DNA of 48,684 bases, from the NCBI GenBank assembly GCA_021773155.1, contig JAJFKQ010000253.1, positions 1 through 48,684 of the forward strand, written 5' to 3'. The notes beneath the pieces are model-generated. The model searched no databases. It was given only the letters and a program-made list of their open reading frames with translations, and was not told the DNA's origin. This DNA comes from Woeseiaceae bacterium. GTDB lineage: Bacteria; Pseudomonadota; Gammaproteobacteria; Steroidobacterales; Woeseiaceae. This document shows positions 36,739-46,533 of this stretch, piece after piece; position 1 is the first letter of the stretch, and every line of letters starts with the position of its first letter. The translations under genes were made by a program, and so were the position numbers.

Positions 36739-37313
36739 TGAATACAGCCATGAATGTTGCCGATAAACACTTCGTCAATGGTAATCCGTTGCAAGGTCCG
36801 TTCGCGGAGCATTTGCAGCACGCTGTCTTTGGACTGGGTTGTTTTTGGGGTGCGGAACGCCGTTTCTGGCAAATCGATGGTGTCTTCTCCACAGCCGCTG
36901 GCTATGCCGGTGGCCATCTTCCCGACCCGGACTACCAGAGCGTTTGCAGCGGAGAAACCGAACACGCGGAAGTTGTGCTGGTCGTTTTCGACCCCGCGAA
37001 AGTTAGCTACCTTGATCTCCTTACGGTCTTTTGGGAAAACCACGATCCAACACAGGGGATGCGACAGGGCAATGACTTAGGCACTCAGTATCGGTCTGTT
37101 ATTTACACGAACAATGATCTGCAGCTGGAAGCAGCTCGGCAATCGCTGGCCGCATACCAGTCCGAACTGACCGCCGCCAACCTCGGACAAATAACCACGC
37201 ACATCGCCCCGCTGGACACATTTTACTATGCCGAGGACTACCACCAGCAATACCTCGCGAAAAATCCGGGTGGCTATTGCGGACTCAAAGGCACCGGCGT
37301 GACCTGCGTCTGA
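36738..37313 (+). CDS. msrA: Peptide-methionine (S)-S-oxide reductase
   Basis: A 191-residue enzyme that reduces the S form of methionine sulfoxide. The catalytic GCFWG is in [14 protein letters not shown], then TAAGYAGG and [11 protein letters not shown], and [16 protein letters not shown] at the end provides the resolving cysteines. No signal peptide. It overlaps the TPR gene by one base in TGATG and is 46 bp before folE. Confidence 0.96.
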   Translation: MNTAMNVADKHFVNGNPLQGPFAEHLQHAVFGLGCFWGAERRFWQIDGVFSTAAGYAGGHLPDPDYQSVCSGETEHAEVVLVVFDPAKVSYLDLLTVFWENHDPTQGMRQGNDLGTQYRSVIYTNNDLQLEAARQSLAAYQSELTAANLGQITTHIAPLDTFYYAEDYHQQYLAKNPGGYCGLKGTGVTCV

Positions 37314-37359
37314 GAGGTTGTGCTGGCCAAAACCCCCGGTCGCTCTGTAGTATTCAATC

Positions 37360-37965
37360 GTGGCCGCCAATAAGAAAAAACAACCCAAGCCCCGCAAGCC
37401 GAGTCGTAAGCAAGCTGAGGATGCAGTCCGTACGCTGTTGCTCTGGGCCGGTGAAGACACACGTCGTGAAGGGTTAGTCGATACGCCGAAGCGCGTGGCT
37501 CGAGCCTATGAAGACTGGTTCAGTGGCTACGGACAAAATCCGGTTGAGTACCTCGAACGCACCTTTGAGGAGGTCGAAGGCTACGATGAGATGATCGTAC
37601 TTCGTGACATTGCATTCGAGTCACATTGCGAACACCACATGGCACCGATCATCGGTAAAGCACACGTCGGTTACCTGCCGCGAAACAAAGTGGTTGGTAT
37701 TAGCAAACTGGCTCGCGTCGTAGAGGCTTTTGCACGCCGCTTTCAAGTGCAGGAAAAAATGACGGCGCAGATCGCGAATTGCATCCAGGATGTACTGCAA
37801 CCCAAGGGCGTCGGCATTGTCATCGAGGCCAAGCATCAGTGCATGACAACTCGCGGTATCCACAAGTCTGATGTATCAATGGTGACCAGCCAAATGGTCG
37901 GCAGCTTCCGCAAAGACGCGCGCACTCGAGCTGAGTTTCTGCGCATGATAGACGCCAACCGTTAA
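37360..37965 (+). CDS. folE: GTP cyclohydrolase I
   Basis: A 201-residue enzyme, first step of tetrahydrofolate synthesis (GTP to dihydroneopterin triphosphate). Zinc ligands are in [11 protein letters not shown] and the later Cys in [27 protein letters not shown] and [11 protein letters not shown] are family blocks. A lysine-rich N-terminus ([18 protein letters not shown]) precedes the domain. Start GTG 37360. Nine bp before the SMP-30-like gene. Confidence 0.96.
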   Translation: MAANKKKQPKPRKPSRKQAEDAVRTLLLWAGEDTRREGLVDTPKRVARAYEDWFSGYGQNPVEYLERTFEEVEGYDEMIVLRDIAFESHCEHHMAPIIGKAHVGYLPRNKVVGISKLARVVEAFARRFQVQEKMTAQIANCIQDVLQPKGVGIVIEAKHQCMTTRGIHKSDVSMVTSQMVGSFRKDARTRAEFLRMIDANR

Positions 37966-37974
37966 TCGTAGTCA

Positions 37975-39057
37975 GTGCGAACGTCTCTGGCGATAAGCGG
38001 TATTTTCCTGGCACTCGTCAGCGCATACCTGCTGCTATGGCCGGTACCGGTCGAACCGGTCGCGTGGCAAGCTCCAGTTGATCGCGGTTACGTCGATCCA
38101 TTCGCACCGAACACACAGCTCAAGTCCGCCACCGGGATAGACCTGGGCGACTTTGAGGGTCCGGAGGATGCAACGCTCGGTCGGGATGGCCGAATTTACG
38201 TGACGACGGATAGCGGCTCGGTTATTCGCATTCAAAATCGCGGCGTCAGTGAGTTCGTCAACGCCGGCGGCAGACCTCTGGGCATCGAGACGGACCTAGA
38301 CGGTTCACTGGTGATTGCAAATGCTGTTTTGGGCCTGCAACGCATTGATCGCGATGGTTCGATTACGGTCCTGCTTGATGAGTTTGAGCAGCAGCCGCTG
38401 AAGAATGCGAATAACCTGGGAATCGGTCCAAACGGCGTAATCTATTTCAGCCAATCAAGCACGAAGTTCACGGCCGATGGTTTTGGCGGTTCTTACGAGG
38501 CGAGCCTGCTGGACATTCTTGAGCACGGTGGTCACGGAAATGTCTACTCGTTCGATCCGGCGAGCGGTGCTGCCACTCGCCTGGCGACCGGCCTGAATTA
38601 CGCCAACGGTGTTGCGATTAGTAAGGACGGCAGTTTTCTTCTGATTGCCGAGACCAGCGAATACAGAATATTGAAGCACTGGTTGAGCGGTGAACTACAA
38701 GGTACGACCGAAGTATTGATCGACAATCTCCCGGCTTTCCCCGATAACATCAAGAGTGGTTTGAACGGCCGCTTCTGGATCGGTTTCGCGGCACCGAGAA
38801 ATCAGCTACTGGATAAATTGTCGGACAAGCCCTTCGCCCGCAAGATCATTCAACGGCTTCCTGCCGCAGTGCGACCGAAAGCAGAACCGTTTTCCCACAT
38901 CATTGCCGTCAACGGAGACGGCGATGTTTTGATGAACCTGCATGATCCGGACGCACGTTTTCCCACGCTAACGGGCGTTCTCGAAACCCGAGATGCCTTA
39001 TACCTGACGACCCTGTTTGGCAATCGGCTACCGCGAATCAAGAAGCGCGATCTTTGA
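37975..39057 (+). CDS. SMP-30/strictosidine-synthase-like beta-propeller protein
   Basis: A 360-residue protein with an N-terminal anchor (LAISGIFLALVSAYLLLWPV) and six-bladed-propeller motifs (GPEDATLGRDGRIYVTTDSG, NYANGVAISKDGSFLLIAET, FPDNIKSGLNGRFWIGFA). The FPDNI block is typical of the strictosidine synthase/APMAP lactonase-like branch. Likely anchored to the inner membrane, facing the periplasm. GTG start at 37975. It converges with the M49-like gene. Substrate unknown. Confidence 0.87.
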   Translation: MRTSLAISGIFLALVSAYLLLWPVPVEPVAWQAPVDRGYVDPFAPNTQLKSATGIDLGDFEGPEDATLGRDGRIYVTTDSGSVIRIQNRGVSEFVNAGGRPLGIETDLDGSLVIANAVLGLQRIDRDGSITVLLDEFEQQPLKNANNLGIGPNGVIYFSQSSTKFTADGFGGSYEASLLDILEHGGHGNVYSFDPASGAATRLATGLNYANGVAISKDGSFLLIAETSEYRILKHWLSGELQGTTEVLIDNLPAFPDNIKSGLNGRFWIGFAAPRNQLLDKLSDKPFARKIIQRLPAAVRPKAEPFSHIIAVNGDGDVLMNLHDPDARFPTLTGVLETRDALYLTTLFGNRLPRIKKRDL

Positions 39058-39059
39058 CT

Positions 39060-40724
39060 TCACTCGATACCAAGTTCGGCAACACCCTGCTGGAAAGTAA
39101 TATCTACCGGAATATTCGCGTTGGTTAGCCGATCAAGATCGTCCTGCAGCTGCGGAAGAATAATGCCGCGCGATTCCGCCAACTCTACGGCACCCTCGTA
39201 ATCACCGTCACCCTGTAACGTCAGAAGCAAGCGAGACAAATCTGTCATTGCCGTCTCCATTCGCTCGAAGTCAACGCTGTAACGCCCGGTCTCCGTATCG
39301 CGCACGAATGCGCCACTGTCCAGGAAGAAATTGAAACGCACCATGTTCGCCTTGCCGTGCGCACTGGACGCGCCGAAACGGATCGAGCGAAAAACACTGG
39401 TCATGAACGTGACGTAATAATCACGCAGATCAACATCGCCCAACTCGCCTGCCTTATGCAGTTCGGTGATCATATAAAGCCCGAGAATATCGGCCTTGCC
39501 CTCTTCCATACTGGACGCCATATCGAGCATGGCTGCACGCACCGTGCCATGACCATCAATGGTGTTTTTGATGCCCAGACCGTGCGCGACTTCATGGAAC
39601 ATTGTGTTGGCAAAAAATGCGTCAAACGAAACGTGGCCACGTTGTGATTCGTCGATGAGGACATCGGCGATAGGCTCGACGATCTTGTCGAACTTCGCGC
39701 GCATCGCGTTCTTGAGTTGCAGGCGACGCGTGCCTCTCGATAGCTGAACTTCTTCGTCGTTGGGAAGATTGATCGCGATGGTCTTGCCAGCGGCGTTACT
39801 GTCACCGGCGTAGTACACGACGTCGTAAGCATTCAGATCTGAGTCCTTACCGGGTGTTTCCCACTTGTATTCAGCCGGAACGGGCAAGCCCTCCTGCAGC
39901 GCGGGCAGGAAATCTGCAAATCGACTGAGGCGATCGCTCCATTCGAGATCTTTGACAAGCACATAGGCCTCATAGGCTGCGCGATAACCAAACAAGGCGT
40001 CCTCGTAGGTTTCGATAGGGCCGATGACCACGTCGATTTCGTTATCCCTGACATCCATCCAGAACATATCGCTGATCTGATACTCGTCACTGATCAACGC
40101 GGCGGCACGGAGCTTCAGATAACTGGCGAAATCCGTACTTTCTGCGAGCTTTGCGGCGGCGCGCAGCAAGTCGGCGGCAGCTTTGAGTTCATCGGCATAG
40201 GCAACGTGATACGGGATGAGCGTCAGGGCGCCGTCCTGATCTCGACGAATCAGGGAATACTGTCCGTTCTTGCCAGGCAGGTAAGCCGCTTCAAATTCTT
40301 CCTTGCTCAAGTCCTTTGGGTAGAAGTTGGCTCCCGGCGGCTTGGCGCCAATGCCCTCCATGAACGGCTTGTCGTCATCGAGCCGGTCCCATGGACCGTA
40401 ATTCAACTCTGCAAATCGCCGCGTGTCGGCGTCAGCAATCGACTCCAGCCAGGACTCATGGTCCTCACCGAAGGTTTGCCGCCAGAAAAGGTCGTCCATG
40501 ATTTGCGAGGCATCGATCAGCAGGCCGATCATTTCCCGCTGATTGTCGGTTAGACCGCTGAGATCTGCTGTCAGCGTGAACTCAGCGTAGATACCGGGTC
40601 GTGGTTCTACGACTTCCAGCGGTTGATAGCCTGTTTCTGGCTCGGGCTCTGCGCCACAAGATGCAATAAAAGTAACAACGACACCGGCGGCGCCCGTCAG
40701 GCGCAATATTTTTCTGAAGCTCAC
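39060..40724 (-). CDS. Zinc metallopeptidase lipoprotein, M49 (dipeptidyl-peptidase III)-like
   Basis: A 554-residue exported lipoprotein (lipobox VTFIASC). The zinc site is HEVAHGLG (HExxH) at about residue 365, and the third ligand is in SSMEEGKADILGLYMI (EExxAD), spacing as in M49-like peptidases; true DPP III has HExxGH, so this is a divergent branch. I start at GTG 40724, which has GGGGGA a few bases before it; the track's TTG is 24 bp upstream. It should act in the periplasm. Substrate unknown. Confidence 0.85.
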   Translation of the reverse strand: MSFRKILRLTGAAGVVVTFIASCGAEPEPETGYQPLEVVEPRPGIYAEFTLTADLSGLTDNQREMIGLLIDASQIMDDLFWRQTFGEDHESWLESIADADTRRFAELNYGPWDRLDDDKPFMEGIGAKPPGANFYPKDLSKEEFEAAYLPGKNGQYSLIRRDQDGALTLIPYHVAYADELKAAADLLRAAAKLAESTDFASYLKLRAAALISDEYQISDMFWMDVRDNEIDVVIGPIETYEDALFGYRAAYEAYVLVKDLEWSDRLSRFADFLPALQEGLPVPAEYKWETPGKDSDLNAYDVVYYAGDSNAAGKTIAINLPNDEEVQLSRGTRRLQLKNAMRAKFDKIVEPIADVLIDESQRGHVSFDAFFANTMFHEVAHGLGIKNTIDGHGTVRAAMLDMASSMEEGKADILGLYMITELHKAGELGDVDLRDYYVTFMTSVFRSIRFGASSAHGKANMVRFNFFLDSGAFVRDTETGRYSVDFERMETAMTDLSRLLLTLQGDGDYEGAVELAESRGIILPQLQDDLDRLTNANIPVDITFQQGVAELGIE

Positions 40725-40794
40725 GGCTTCCCCCTGCAACAAAATCAATCAATCATTATCGCACAGAGGAGAGTTGGCGCGCGGCGGATGGCTG

Positions 40795-41622
40795 TCAAAG
40801 ATCGACGAGATGAACGTCTTCTGCGGTCAACGGTTCACCCAGAAACTGACCACCGACACGGGCAAATCGCGTAATTCCATCTGTCGCCAGCAACCGCAGC
40901 GTACCCGGCTCAGTACTTTCGGCCAACTCGCCCCTGGCGCGCAGGATATCGCGCACCACAACAGCCGTCGTGCCTGCAGAATCGACGACCTCGACCGAGT
41001 TACCGACGGCGGCTGCTATCGTGTCACGCAATAACGGGAAGTGCGTGCAACCCAGAATGATGGAATCCGCAATGAACGCATCATTTGCCGCGTCATCCAG
41101 ATAACGCCGCACAATTGAGTCTGCGATATTGCCGCTGGTCCAGCCTTCTTCGGCCAGCGCCACCAGCAATTCACACGGCTGTTCTCTGACATGGGCATCC
41201 GGATCCCGGGCGGTGATCGCCTTGCTGTACGCGCCAAGACGCACGGTCGCTTCGGTTGCCAGCACCAGGTGCGAGCCACCGGGCCGCGCGTTAATCGCGG
41301 CCATGGCACCCGGCTCCACCACACCGATCACCGGTATGGGAGCCATTTGCTCTTGCAGCAGCTCAAGCGCCACCGCCGACGCCGTATTACAGGCGACTAC
41401 CAGCATCTTGATATCGTGCTCCAGCAGCTTGGCGGTCGCCTGCGTCGCGTAGCGCGCGATTGAGGCCGGGCTTTTTGTGCCATAGGGCAACCTGGCGGTA
41501 TCGCCCAGATAGATCAGGTTTTCGTTCGGCAAAGCCTTACGAATCGCTTTTAGAACGGTTAAACCGCCGACACCGGAGTCGAATACTCCGATGGGCAATG
41601 AGCTGTTGTCGTGGGCTGTCAT
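40795..41622 (-). CDS. murI: Glutamate racemase
   Basis: A 275-residue cytoplasmic enzyme that makes D-glutamate for peptidoglycan. The start motif IGVFDSGVGGLTVLK, the first catalytic Cys in VVACNTASA and the second in ILGCTHFPLLRD are all present; YLGDTARLPYGTKS is also typical. The track begins far upstream; ATG 41622 (MTAHDNSSLPIGV) is the family start. It diverges from the SRPBCC-GyrI gene. Confidence 0.96.
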   Translation of the reverse strand: MTAHDNSSLPIGVFDSGVGGLTVLKAIRKALPNENLIYLGDTARLPYGTKSPASIARYATQATAKLLEHDIKMLVVACNTASAVALELLQEQMAPIPVIGVVEPGAMAAINARPGGSHLVLATEATVRLGAYSKAITARDPDAHVREQPCELLVALAEEGWTSGNIADSIVRRYLDDAANDAFIADSIILGCTHFPLLRDTIAAAVGNSVEVVDSAGTTAVVVRDILRARGELAESTEPGTLRLLATDGITRFARVGGQFLGEPLTAEDVHLVDL

Positions 41623-41697
41623 ACGCGCATTGTGCCCAATGTCTCCTTTCTGTGGAATAATCCCGCCCCGACGAACAGATAACGGAATGCTCTGAAC

Positions 41698-42714
41698 GTG
41701 CAAAAATTGATCTACGGAATCGGCGCCGTTCTCGCGCTGCTGATCATAATCGGTTTCGCCCTGCCGCGGACTCATCAGGTTGAAGTTTCGACCGAGATCG
41801 ACGCCCATCCGGCGACCGTGTTTGCGCTCATCAATGACTTTCGGCGCTTTTCGCAGTGGGCACCATGGGCGCATACCGACCCTAACGCACGCTTTCTTTA
41901 TTCGGGAGCGAATCGCGGCGACGGCGCTATCATGACCTGGGATGGCGCCATCATCGGCAGTGGAACTCAGGTAATCACAGAGAGCCGGCCGTATGATTAC
42001 GTCGAAATCGCAATGAATCCCGGCGAGCCGGGTGAGGCAAAGTCGTGGTTTCGTCTGACACCGGGCGTAGGTACTACGATCATCACCTGGGGCTTTGAAG
42101 CCGATTATGGGTTCAATATTGTTGGCAGGTACTTTGCCTCAATGTTGGGCGGTGTGGTTGCGCGCGACTATCAGGAGGGCCTCGCTGCACTCAAGGAGCT
42201 GGCAGAAAGCCTGCCCGGTGCCGATTTTAGCGATGTTGAGATCGAACATATCGTCGTAGAGGCCGATGACATCGCCTATCTGTCGGCAACATCTCGACCA
42301 GAGCCCGCGGCAATTGCTGAAGCCATGGGAAAAGCTTATTTCCAGATCCTCAATTTCATCGACAAGAACAACCTGACGGATGCCGGCGCACCCCTGTCGA
42401 TTACCCGGGACTTTAGTGGTTCTGAGCTCGCCTTTGACGCGGCAATCCCGGTTCGCGGACTGACAGACAGCACGCCACGGAATACCGTAGGAGTGAAAAT
42501 CGGGCAAACCTACGCTGGACAGGTAATTCGCGTCCGTCACGTTGGTTCTTATCGTTTACTGGCGACAACGCACCGGAAAATTTCGGCCTACCTGGCCGCA
42601 CTGGATATCAGCCGCAATGGCGCCGCTTGGGAAGCTTATGTGAGCGATCCGGGGAAAGTCCCGGAGAATGAGCTTCTGACTTATGTTTACTACCCGATAA
42701 AAAACGAGTTGTAG
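41698..42714 (+). CDS. Membrane-anchored SRPBCC plus GyrI-like domain protein
   Basis: A 338-residue protein with one N-terminal membrane helix (IYGIGAVLALLIIIGFAL), an SRPBCC domain (about 25-165, VEVSTEIDAHPATVFALIND, FSQWAPWAHTDPN) and a C-terminal GyrI-like small-molecule-binding half (about 180-338, ending ELLTYVYYPIKNEL). This pairing is a known bacterial arrangement and probably binds ligand; function is not known. GTG start at 41698. The stop TAG belongs to a REP element. Confidence 0.85.
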   Translation: MQKLIYGIGAVLALLIIIGFALPRTHQVEVSTEIDAHPATVFALINDFRRFSQWAPWAHTDPNARFLYSGANRGDGAIMTWDGAIIGSGTQVITESRPYDYVEIAMNPGEPGEAKSWFRLTPGVGTTIITWGFEADYGFNIVGRYFASMLGGVVARDYQEGLAALKELAESLPGADFSDVEIEHIVVEADDIAYLSATSRPEPAAIAEAMGKAYFQILNFIDKNNLTDAGAPLSITRDFSGSELAFDAAIPVRGLTDSTPRNTVGVKIGQTYAGQVIRVRHVGSYRLLATTHRKISAYLAALDISRNGAAWEAYVSDPGKVPENELLTYVYYPIKNEL

Positions 42715-42763
42715 GAGGCCGTCCTACGGCCGAACGGTGTCGCGCGTAAGGCGCGCTCCTACA
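42710..42763. repeat. REP-type doublet (BIME-like)
   Basis: TGTAGGAG opens and CTCCTACA closes a 54-bp element with two hairpins: GGCCGT-CCT-ACGGCC and GCGCG-TAAGG-CGCGC. The reversed right half, TGTAGGAGCGCGCCTTACGC, is the usual gammaproteobacterial REP form. It lies between two convergent genes and supplies the stop codon of both. Confidence 0.85.
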
Positions 42764-43130
42764 CAGATTTCACCAGGAACGGCGGAACCCGAGCCTCATC
42801 ACTTGCGGTAAGCGGTAAGCTGACCTGGGTGTCATCCTGCAGGCGTGCGATCTCACCGAATATTGTGACGATCGACGCGGCACACTCACTGGCTTCATCA
42901 AAAGACATCTTGCGCACCGACGCGCAAATCGGACCTTCGCCATTAAGCGGCGCAACGCCGTACATCTGCCCGCGTAAATCAGCGAAGGATTGCCTCAGCG
43001 CAAGCGGCAATTCATCTTCATTGATGCCAGCGATATTGTCCTCGTAAGCCTTTATAAGTCTTTGTTTTATATGCCCATGCCCTGCCAGCACCGTGAGTGC
43101 GGCGTGAAAGCGTTCGACGTTGTTCGTCAT
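42759..43130 (-). CDS. Hypothetical protein, unknown
   Basis: A 123-residue soluble protein without signal or membrane segment: MTNNVERFHAALTVLAGHGH, then a helical body with SFADLRGQMYGVAPLNGEGP and a VKSV end. I recognise no family. GGAG six bases before ATG 43130 makes this a better start than the track's GTG. Its stop is read from the REP element. It converges with the SRPBCC-GyrI gene. Confidence 0.7.
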   Translation of the reverse strand: MTNNVERFHAALTVLAGHGHIKQRLIKAYEDNIAGINEDELPLALRQSFADLRGQMYGVAPLNGEGPICASVRKMSFDEASECAASIVTIFGEIARLQDDTQVSLPLTASDEARVPPFLVKSV

Positions 43131-43390
43131 TACCACTCCAGCGTTTCATTATTGTTTGGCCGCTAATAACCCTCTCGGCGGCTTGTACGCTTTTGTTATT
43201 GGGGTTGACTACCTCCTGTAGTCCGGCCCCCTGCAGAGCCGCTGGTCCCTCAAGTACCCCTATCTATCAAGTTGTTGCGCAGCTTTTTTATAGCAGATTT
43301 AGCAAAGGTTGTGCAAGTAGTAAAAAACGCAAGGGTTCCCTGGCCGGTTATGACTTGAAACATTCTAAACTCGGTTATGATTAGGCCAAT

Positions 43391-45028
43391 ATGCTAGGAC
43401 GACACCTGCCAATGGCGATGATGATCGCCGTCCTGTTTTTTCAGGCCTCTCAAGCCGAATCTCCATCGCCCGAACCCGAATCCGAATCCGTCCGGGATTC
43501 CAGCGCTCAGACAACTGTCATCGGTGAGATCGAGTTACGCAAGCTCAATGTTTTTGACCTCAGCAACGAGGATGAGAACAACTGGTTGTATCGCCTCGCA
43601 AACCGCCTGCACATGGTCACGAAAGACCGCGTGATCAATGGACAGTTGCTGTTTGAGTCTGGCGCAGAGTACGACGCGCGGCTGATCGAAGAGTCCGAAC
43701 GCATCTTGCGACAGAACACCTACCTCTACGACGCCAACATAGAAACGACACTGCAGCAAGACGGTGTTGTCGACGTTGTAGTAACGACAAAAGATGTGTG
43801 GACGCTGGGACCAGACCTGTCTCTGTCGAGAAAAGGTGGCGAAAACAAGAGTCGCTTCGGTATTGAAGAGCAAAATCTCTTTGGGCGCGGCCAAATGATG
43901 CGATTCAGCCACGAAGAAAACGTTGATCGCCGATCGAACAGCTTCGAGTTCGCCGACAGACATCTTGGCCACAGCTGGACGTCAATATTCCTGCAGGTAG
44001 CAGACAATTCTGACGGCGAAACAAATCAACTCTCACTCGTACGACCTTTTTATGCTCTGGACGCACGTTGGACAGCCGGTGGCCGAGTATTGAGTAATGA
44101 TGGGCGCGATGCGCTGTACGTGCTTGGCGCTGAGAGCGCTGAATATCAGCGAGAAAGGGAACTGTTCACCGCATTCGCGGGATGGTCGAAAGGATTGCGG
44201 GACGGTTGGGCAAGACGTTGGACCGCCGGCATCGTGTACGACGACAACCAGTTTTCCGCTGTGCCTGTTCCGACCTTGCCAAGCGCAATACCGACCGATC
44301 GGAAACTCGTTTATCCATTCCTGGGTTTCGAACTTCTGCAGGACGAGTTCGAGATAACCAGCAACCGGGACCAGATCGGCAAGCAAGAAGATTTTCTGTT
44401 GGGCGCGCGGCTCACTGGGTCGATCGGTTGGGCCGCAGAGTCTTTCGGAGCAGATCGTGATGCGCTGCTGTATTCGGCAACCGCCAGTCGTGGATTCGGG
44501 TCGCTCAACAGCAAGACCCTGTTGCTTTCGGCCAGTGCCAGCGGCAGGCTGGAGTCTGGGCATTCCTCCAATGTTCTCGCGACAATTGGCGCACGCTACT
44601 ACGTAACGCAGTCGAGAAAACGCCTGTTCTTTGTCGCGCTGCAGGGGACTGCCGGCCTCGCCCTCGATCTCGACAATCCTGTGCAGCTCGGTGGCGACAA
44701 CGGCTTGCGCGGCTATCCACTGCGCTATCAAACCGGCGACAAAAATATGCTCATCACCATTGAGCAGCGCTATTTCACAGACTGGTATCCGTTCCGACTG
44801 GCCCGGGTTGGAGGCGCGATATTCGCCGATGTTGGTCGCGTGTGGGGAAGAAACCCCCTGGGCACCGAACCCCTTGGGTGGCTGAAAGATGTTGGTTTCG
44901 GGCTACGCCTCGCGCCGACACGAAGCTCATCGAACAAGATGCTCCATCTGGACATCTCGTTCCCACTCGATGGCGACCCAACGATAGATAGCATGCAGAT
45001 ATCGCTTGAATCAAAGCGTAGCTTTTAG
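43391..45028 (+). CDS. BamA/TamA-like outer-membrane protein (Omp85 type, short)
   Basis: A 545-residue outer-membrane protein: signal peptide (AMMIAVLFFQASQA), one POTRA-like domain at about 70-140 (LLFESGAEYDARLIEESERI, DVVVTTKDVW) and a barrel with the bacterial surface antigen domain (GDNGLRGYPLRYQTGDKN, FADVGRVWGR) ending in KRSF, with C-terminal Phe. TamA and BamA have three and five POTRA domains; this short form is a common orphan. Role in insertion or secretion is inferred. Its own promoter may be TTGAAA/TATGAT just before the start, with a short 15-bp spacer. Confidence 0.85.
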   Translation: MLGRHLPMAMMIAVLFFQASQAESPSPEPESESVRDSSAQTTVIGEIELRKLNVFDLSNEDENNWLYRLANRLHMVTKDRVINGQLLFESGAEYDARLIEESERILRQNTYLYDANIETTLQQDGVVDVVVTTKDVWTLGPDLSLSRKGGENKSRFGIEEQNLFGRGQMMRFSHEENVDRRSNSFEFADRHLGHSWTSIFLQVADNSDGETNQLSLVRPFYALDARWTAGGRVLSNDGRDALYVLGAESAEYQRERELFTAFAGWSKGLRDGWARRWTAGIVYDDNQFSAVPVPTLPSAIPTDRKLVYPFLGFELLQDEFEITSNRDQIGKQEDFLLGARLTGSIGWAAESFGADRDALLYSATASRGFGSLNSKTLLLSASASGRLESGHSSNVLATIGARYYVTQSRKRLFFVALQGTAGLALDLDNPVQLGGDNGLRGYPLRYQTGDKNMLITIEQRYFTDWYPFRLARVGGAIFADVGRVWGRNPLGTEPLGWLKDVGFGLRLAPTRSSSNKMLHLDISFPLDGDPTIDSMQISLESKRSF

Positions 45029-45033
45029 TCGAA

Positions 45034-45480
45034 TTACTGGTCTTCTCGTACCGGCACAACCAAAACAGGGATATCAGTATCCCTCAAAATACCGCGGCTT
45101 GAACTACCAACCAGCAGGTCATATAACGCTCCAAAGCCGTGGCTGCCGACTATCAGAAGGTCCGCTTCGAATCGTTTCGCCTCACCCAGGACCGTTTCGA
45201 TGATAGGCCCCTGGATCAGTAACCCTTTCGCATCGACTCCCGCCTCCCTGAGCGCGTCCGCGTGTGCTTGCACACCGCGATGCTCATCCCGGAATTCCCT
45301 GGCGACCTGGTCACGAACAACCTCCGGGCCGGCGTCGTAACCGACGAAGTCCGGTTCGGCCTCCGCTACGTGCAACACTCGAACAGCACCCTCTGTCGCT
45401 TTGGCGAGGTATTCGGCGACCCGAATTATTTTGGCCGTCGCATCGGAGAGGTCAACTGCGACCAGTATCTTCAATCCCAT
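45034..45480 (-). CDS. Universal stress protein (UspA family)
   Basis: A 148-residue cytoplasmic protein: MGLKILVAVDLSDATAKIIR and the ATP-binding motif GSHGFGALYDLLVGSSSRGI (GxHG-x9-GS), so it should bind ATP. GGAG precedes the start, 3 bp after the SGNH-like gene. Third gene of the MBOAT operon. Length is normal. Confidence 0.93.
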   Translation of the reverse strand: MGLKILVAVDLSDATAKIIRVAEYLAKATEGAVRVLHVAEAEPDFVGYDAGPEVVRDQVAREFRDEHRGVQAHADALREAGVDAKGLLIQGPIIETVLGEAKRFEADLLIVGSHGFGALYDLLVGSSSRGILRDTDIPVLVVPVREDQ

Positions 45481-45483
45481 TGT

Positions 45484-46533
45484 CTATTCTCCGTTGCTGT
45501 CATTCTGCTGCGTTCTTTCACGCTGAACGACGTGATAAAGCGCCTTGGTATATCGATCGGCCTCGCTCCCGGACATATGAGACCACTCCGGCAGCCAGAA
45601 CCCCTGCAGTTCCTCGTGGTCCATCCAATGTATGCCAAGTGCACCCGTCTTTTCGATCAGTACATCCCACGTATCAGATCGCGGGTTGTACGTCGGCTCA
45701 CTGACCGCGTAGTGACCCTCCGCGGGGTTGCGCACGAATATGATCTCAATACCCCGATCCTGCAGCTTTGTCGTCACGGCGATTGCGCGTTCGATCTGTT
45801 TGTTTCGATTCTCAAGTCTGCCTTCGAGTTCGTCCTCGCTGCGCTCGTCAATCGGTACAAAGCCCTGGGCCCAGATTTGCTTCGCGATTTCCGCATAGGC
45901 CGGATCGTTCTCGACTTTGTTCCATAAACGTGCGTTGCGATCACGCGTGTATGTTGCAAGGCGCCTCACATCTGCTTCAAAATCGACACCGGCACGAGCG
46001 GGAAACGGTTGCCGCTTTATCACAGTAAACAGGCTGTAGTCGGAATGGTAGAAAGCCAGATAGGGCTCCACGAGCATCGATATCTGCTGTCCAATCCGAT
46101 GCGCCGGTGATTCGAAAGAATACTGCTTGAAAGCCGACCCACGATATTCGAAGCCACTGAAGAAAAGGCCTGGTGCCACACCGACGATCAGCGTACCTGT
46201 GAAGTCCGCGTCATCCGCCAGGCTTTCCATGAGCGACACCGGGCTCGTTCCCTCCAGCGCGAGCTGAATCGGCCGCTCACCCGACTCCTGCTCCCAGACG
46301 TCGAGTTGCGTATTGAAGAACATACGCGATGATCCGGTGATGACGGTCTTGCCACCCTCACCATCGTTAATCCGACGTCGCTCCATTGCCCACAGACCAT
46401 CGCTATTGCGGTACGCAGGAAGCGAGCCCTCGATTCGCCAGTAAGCCTCCCATACGCTCATCAGCAGGATCGTCACTAGCAACGCGACCAACGCCGCGGG
46501 TCGTAAATCAGAATTGGAAGTAGATAAAGGCAT
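45484..46533 (-). CDS. SGNH-hydrolase-like partner of MBOAT acyltransferase (AlgJ/X-like)
   Basis: A 349-residue protein with one N-terminal membrane helix (LVALLVTILLMSVWEAYWR) and a periplasmic domain starting TVITGSSRMFFNTQLD, the block I motif of SGNH-like acyltransferases, and ending near EWSHMSGSEADRYTKALY with the His block. It overlaps the MBOAT gene by 26 bp. The pair resembles AlgI with AlgJ/AlgX: MBOAT moves acetyl groups across the membrane and this protein adds them to a glycan. The glycan is not known here. Confidence 0.78.
   Translation of the reverse strand: MPLSTSNSDLRPAALVALLVTILLMSVWEAYWRIEGSLPAYRNSDGLWAMERRRINDGEGGKTVITGSSRMFFNTQLDVWEQESGERPIQLALEGTSPVSLMESLADDADFTGTLIVGVAPGLFFSGFEYRGSAFKQYSFESPAHRIGQQISMLVEPYLAFYHSDYSLFTVIKRQPFPARAGVDFEADVRRLATYTRDRNARLWNKVENDPAYAEIAKQIWAQGFVPIDERSEDELEGRLENRNKQIERAIAVTTKLQDRGIEIIFVRNPAEGHYAVSEPTYNPRSDTWDVLIEKTGALGIHWMDHEELQGFWLPEWSHMSGSEADRYTKALYHVVQRERTQQNDSNGE

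Noticed and set aside
41623-41874. N-terminal extension of MurI
   Set aside because: MurI proteins start just before IGVFDSGVGG; the extension crosses into the divergent gene.
43097-43384. 95-residue ORF with a lipobox-like LTTSC
   Set aside because: Overlaps the start of a better-supported minus gene and the barrel gene's promoter; Cys/Ser-rich low-quality tail.
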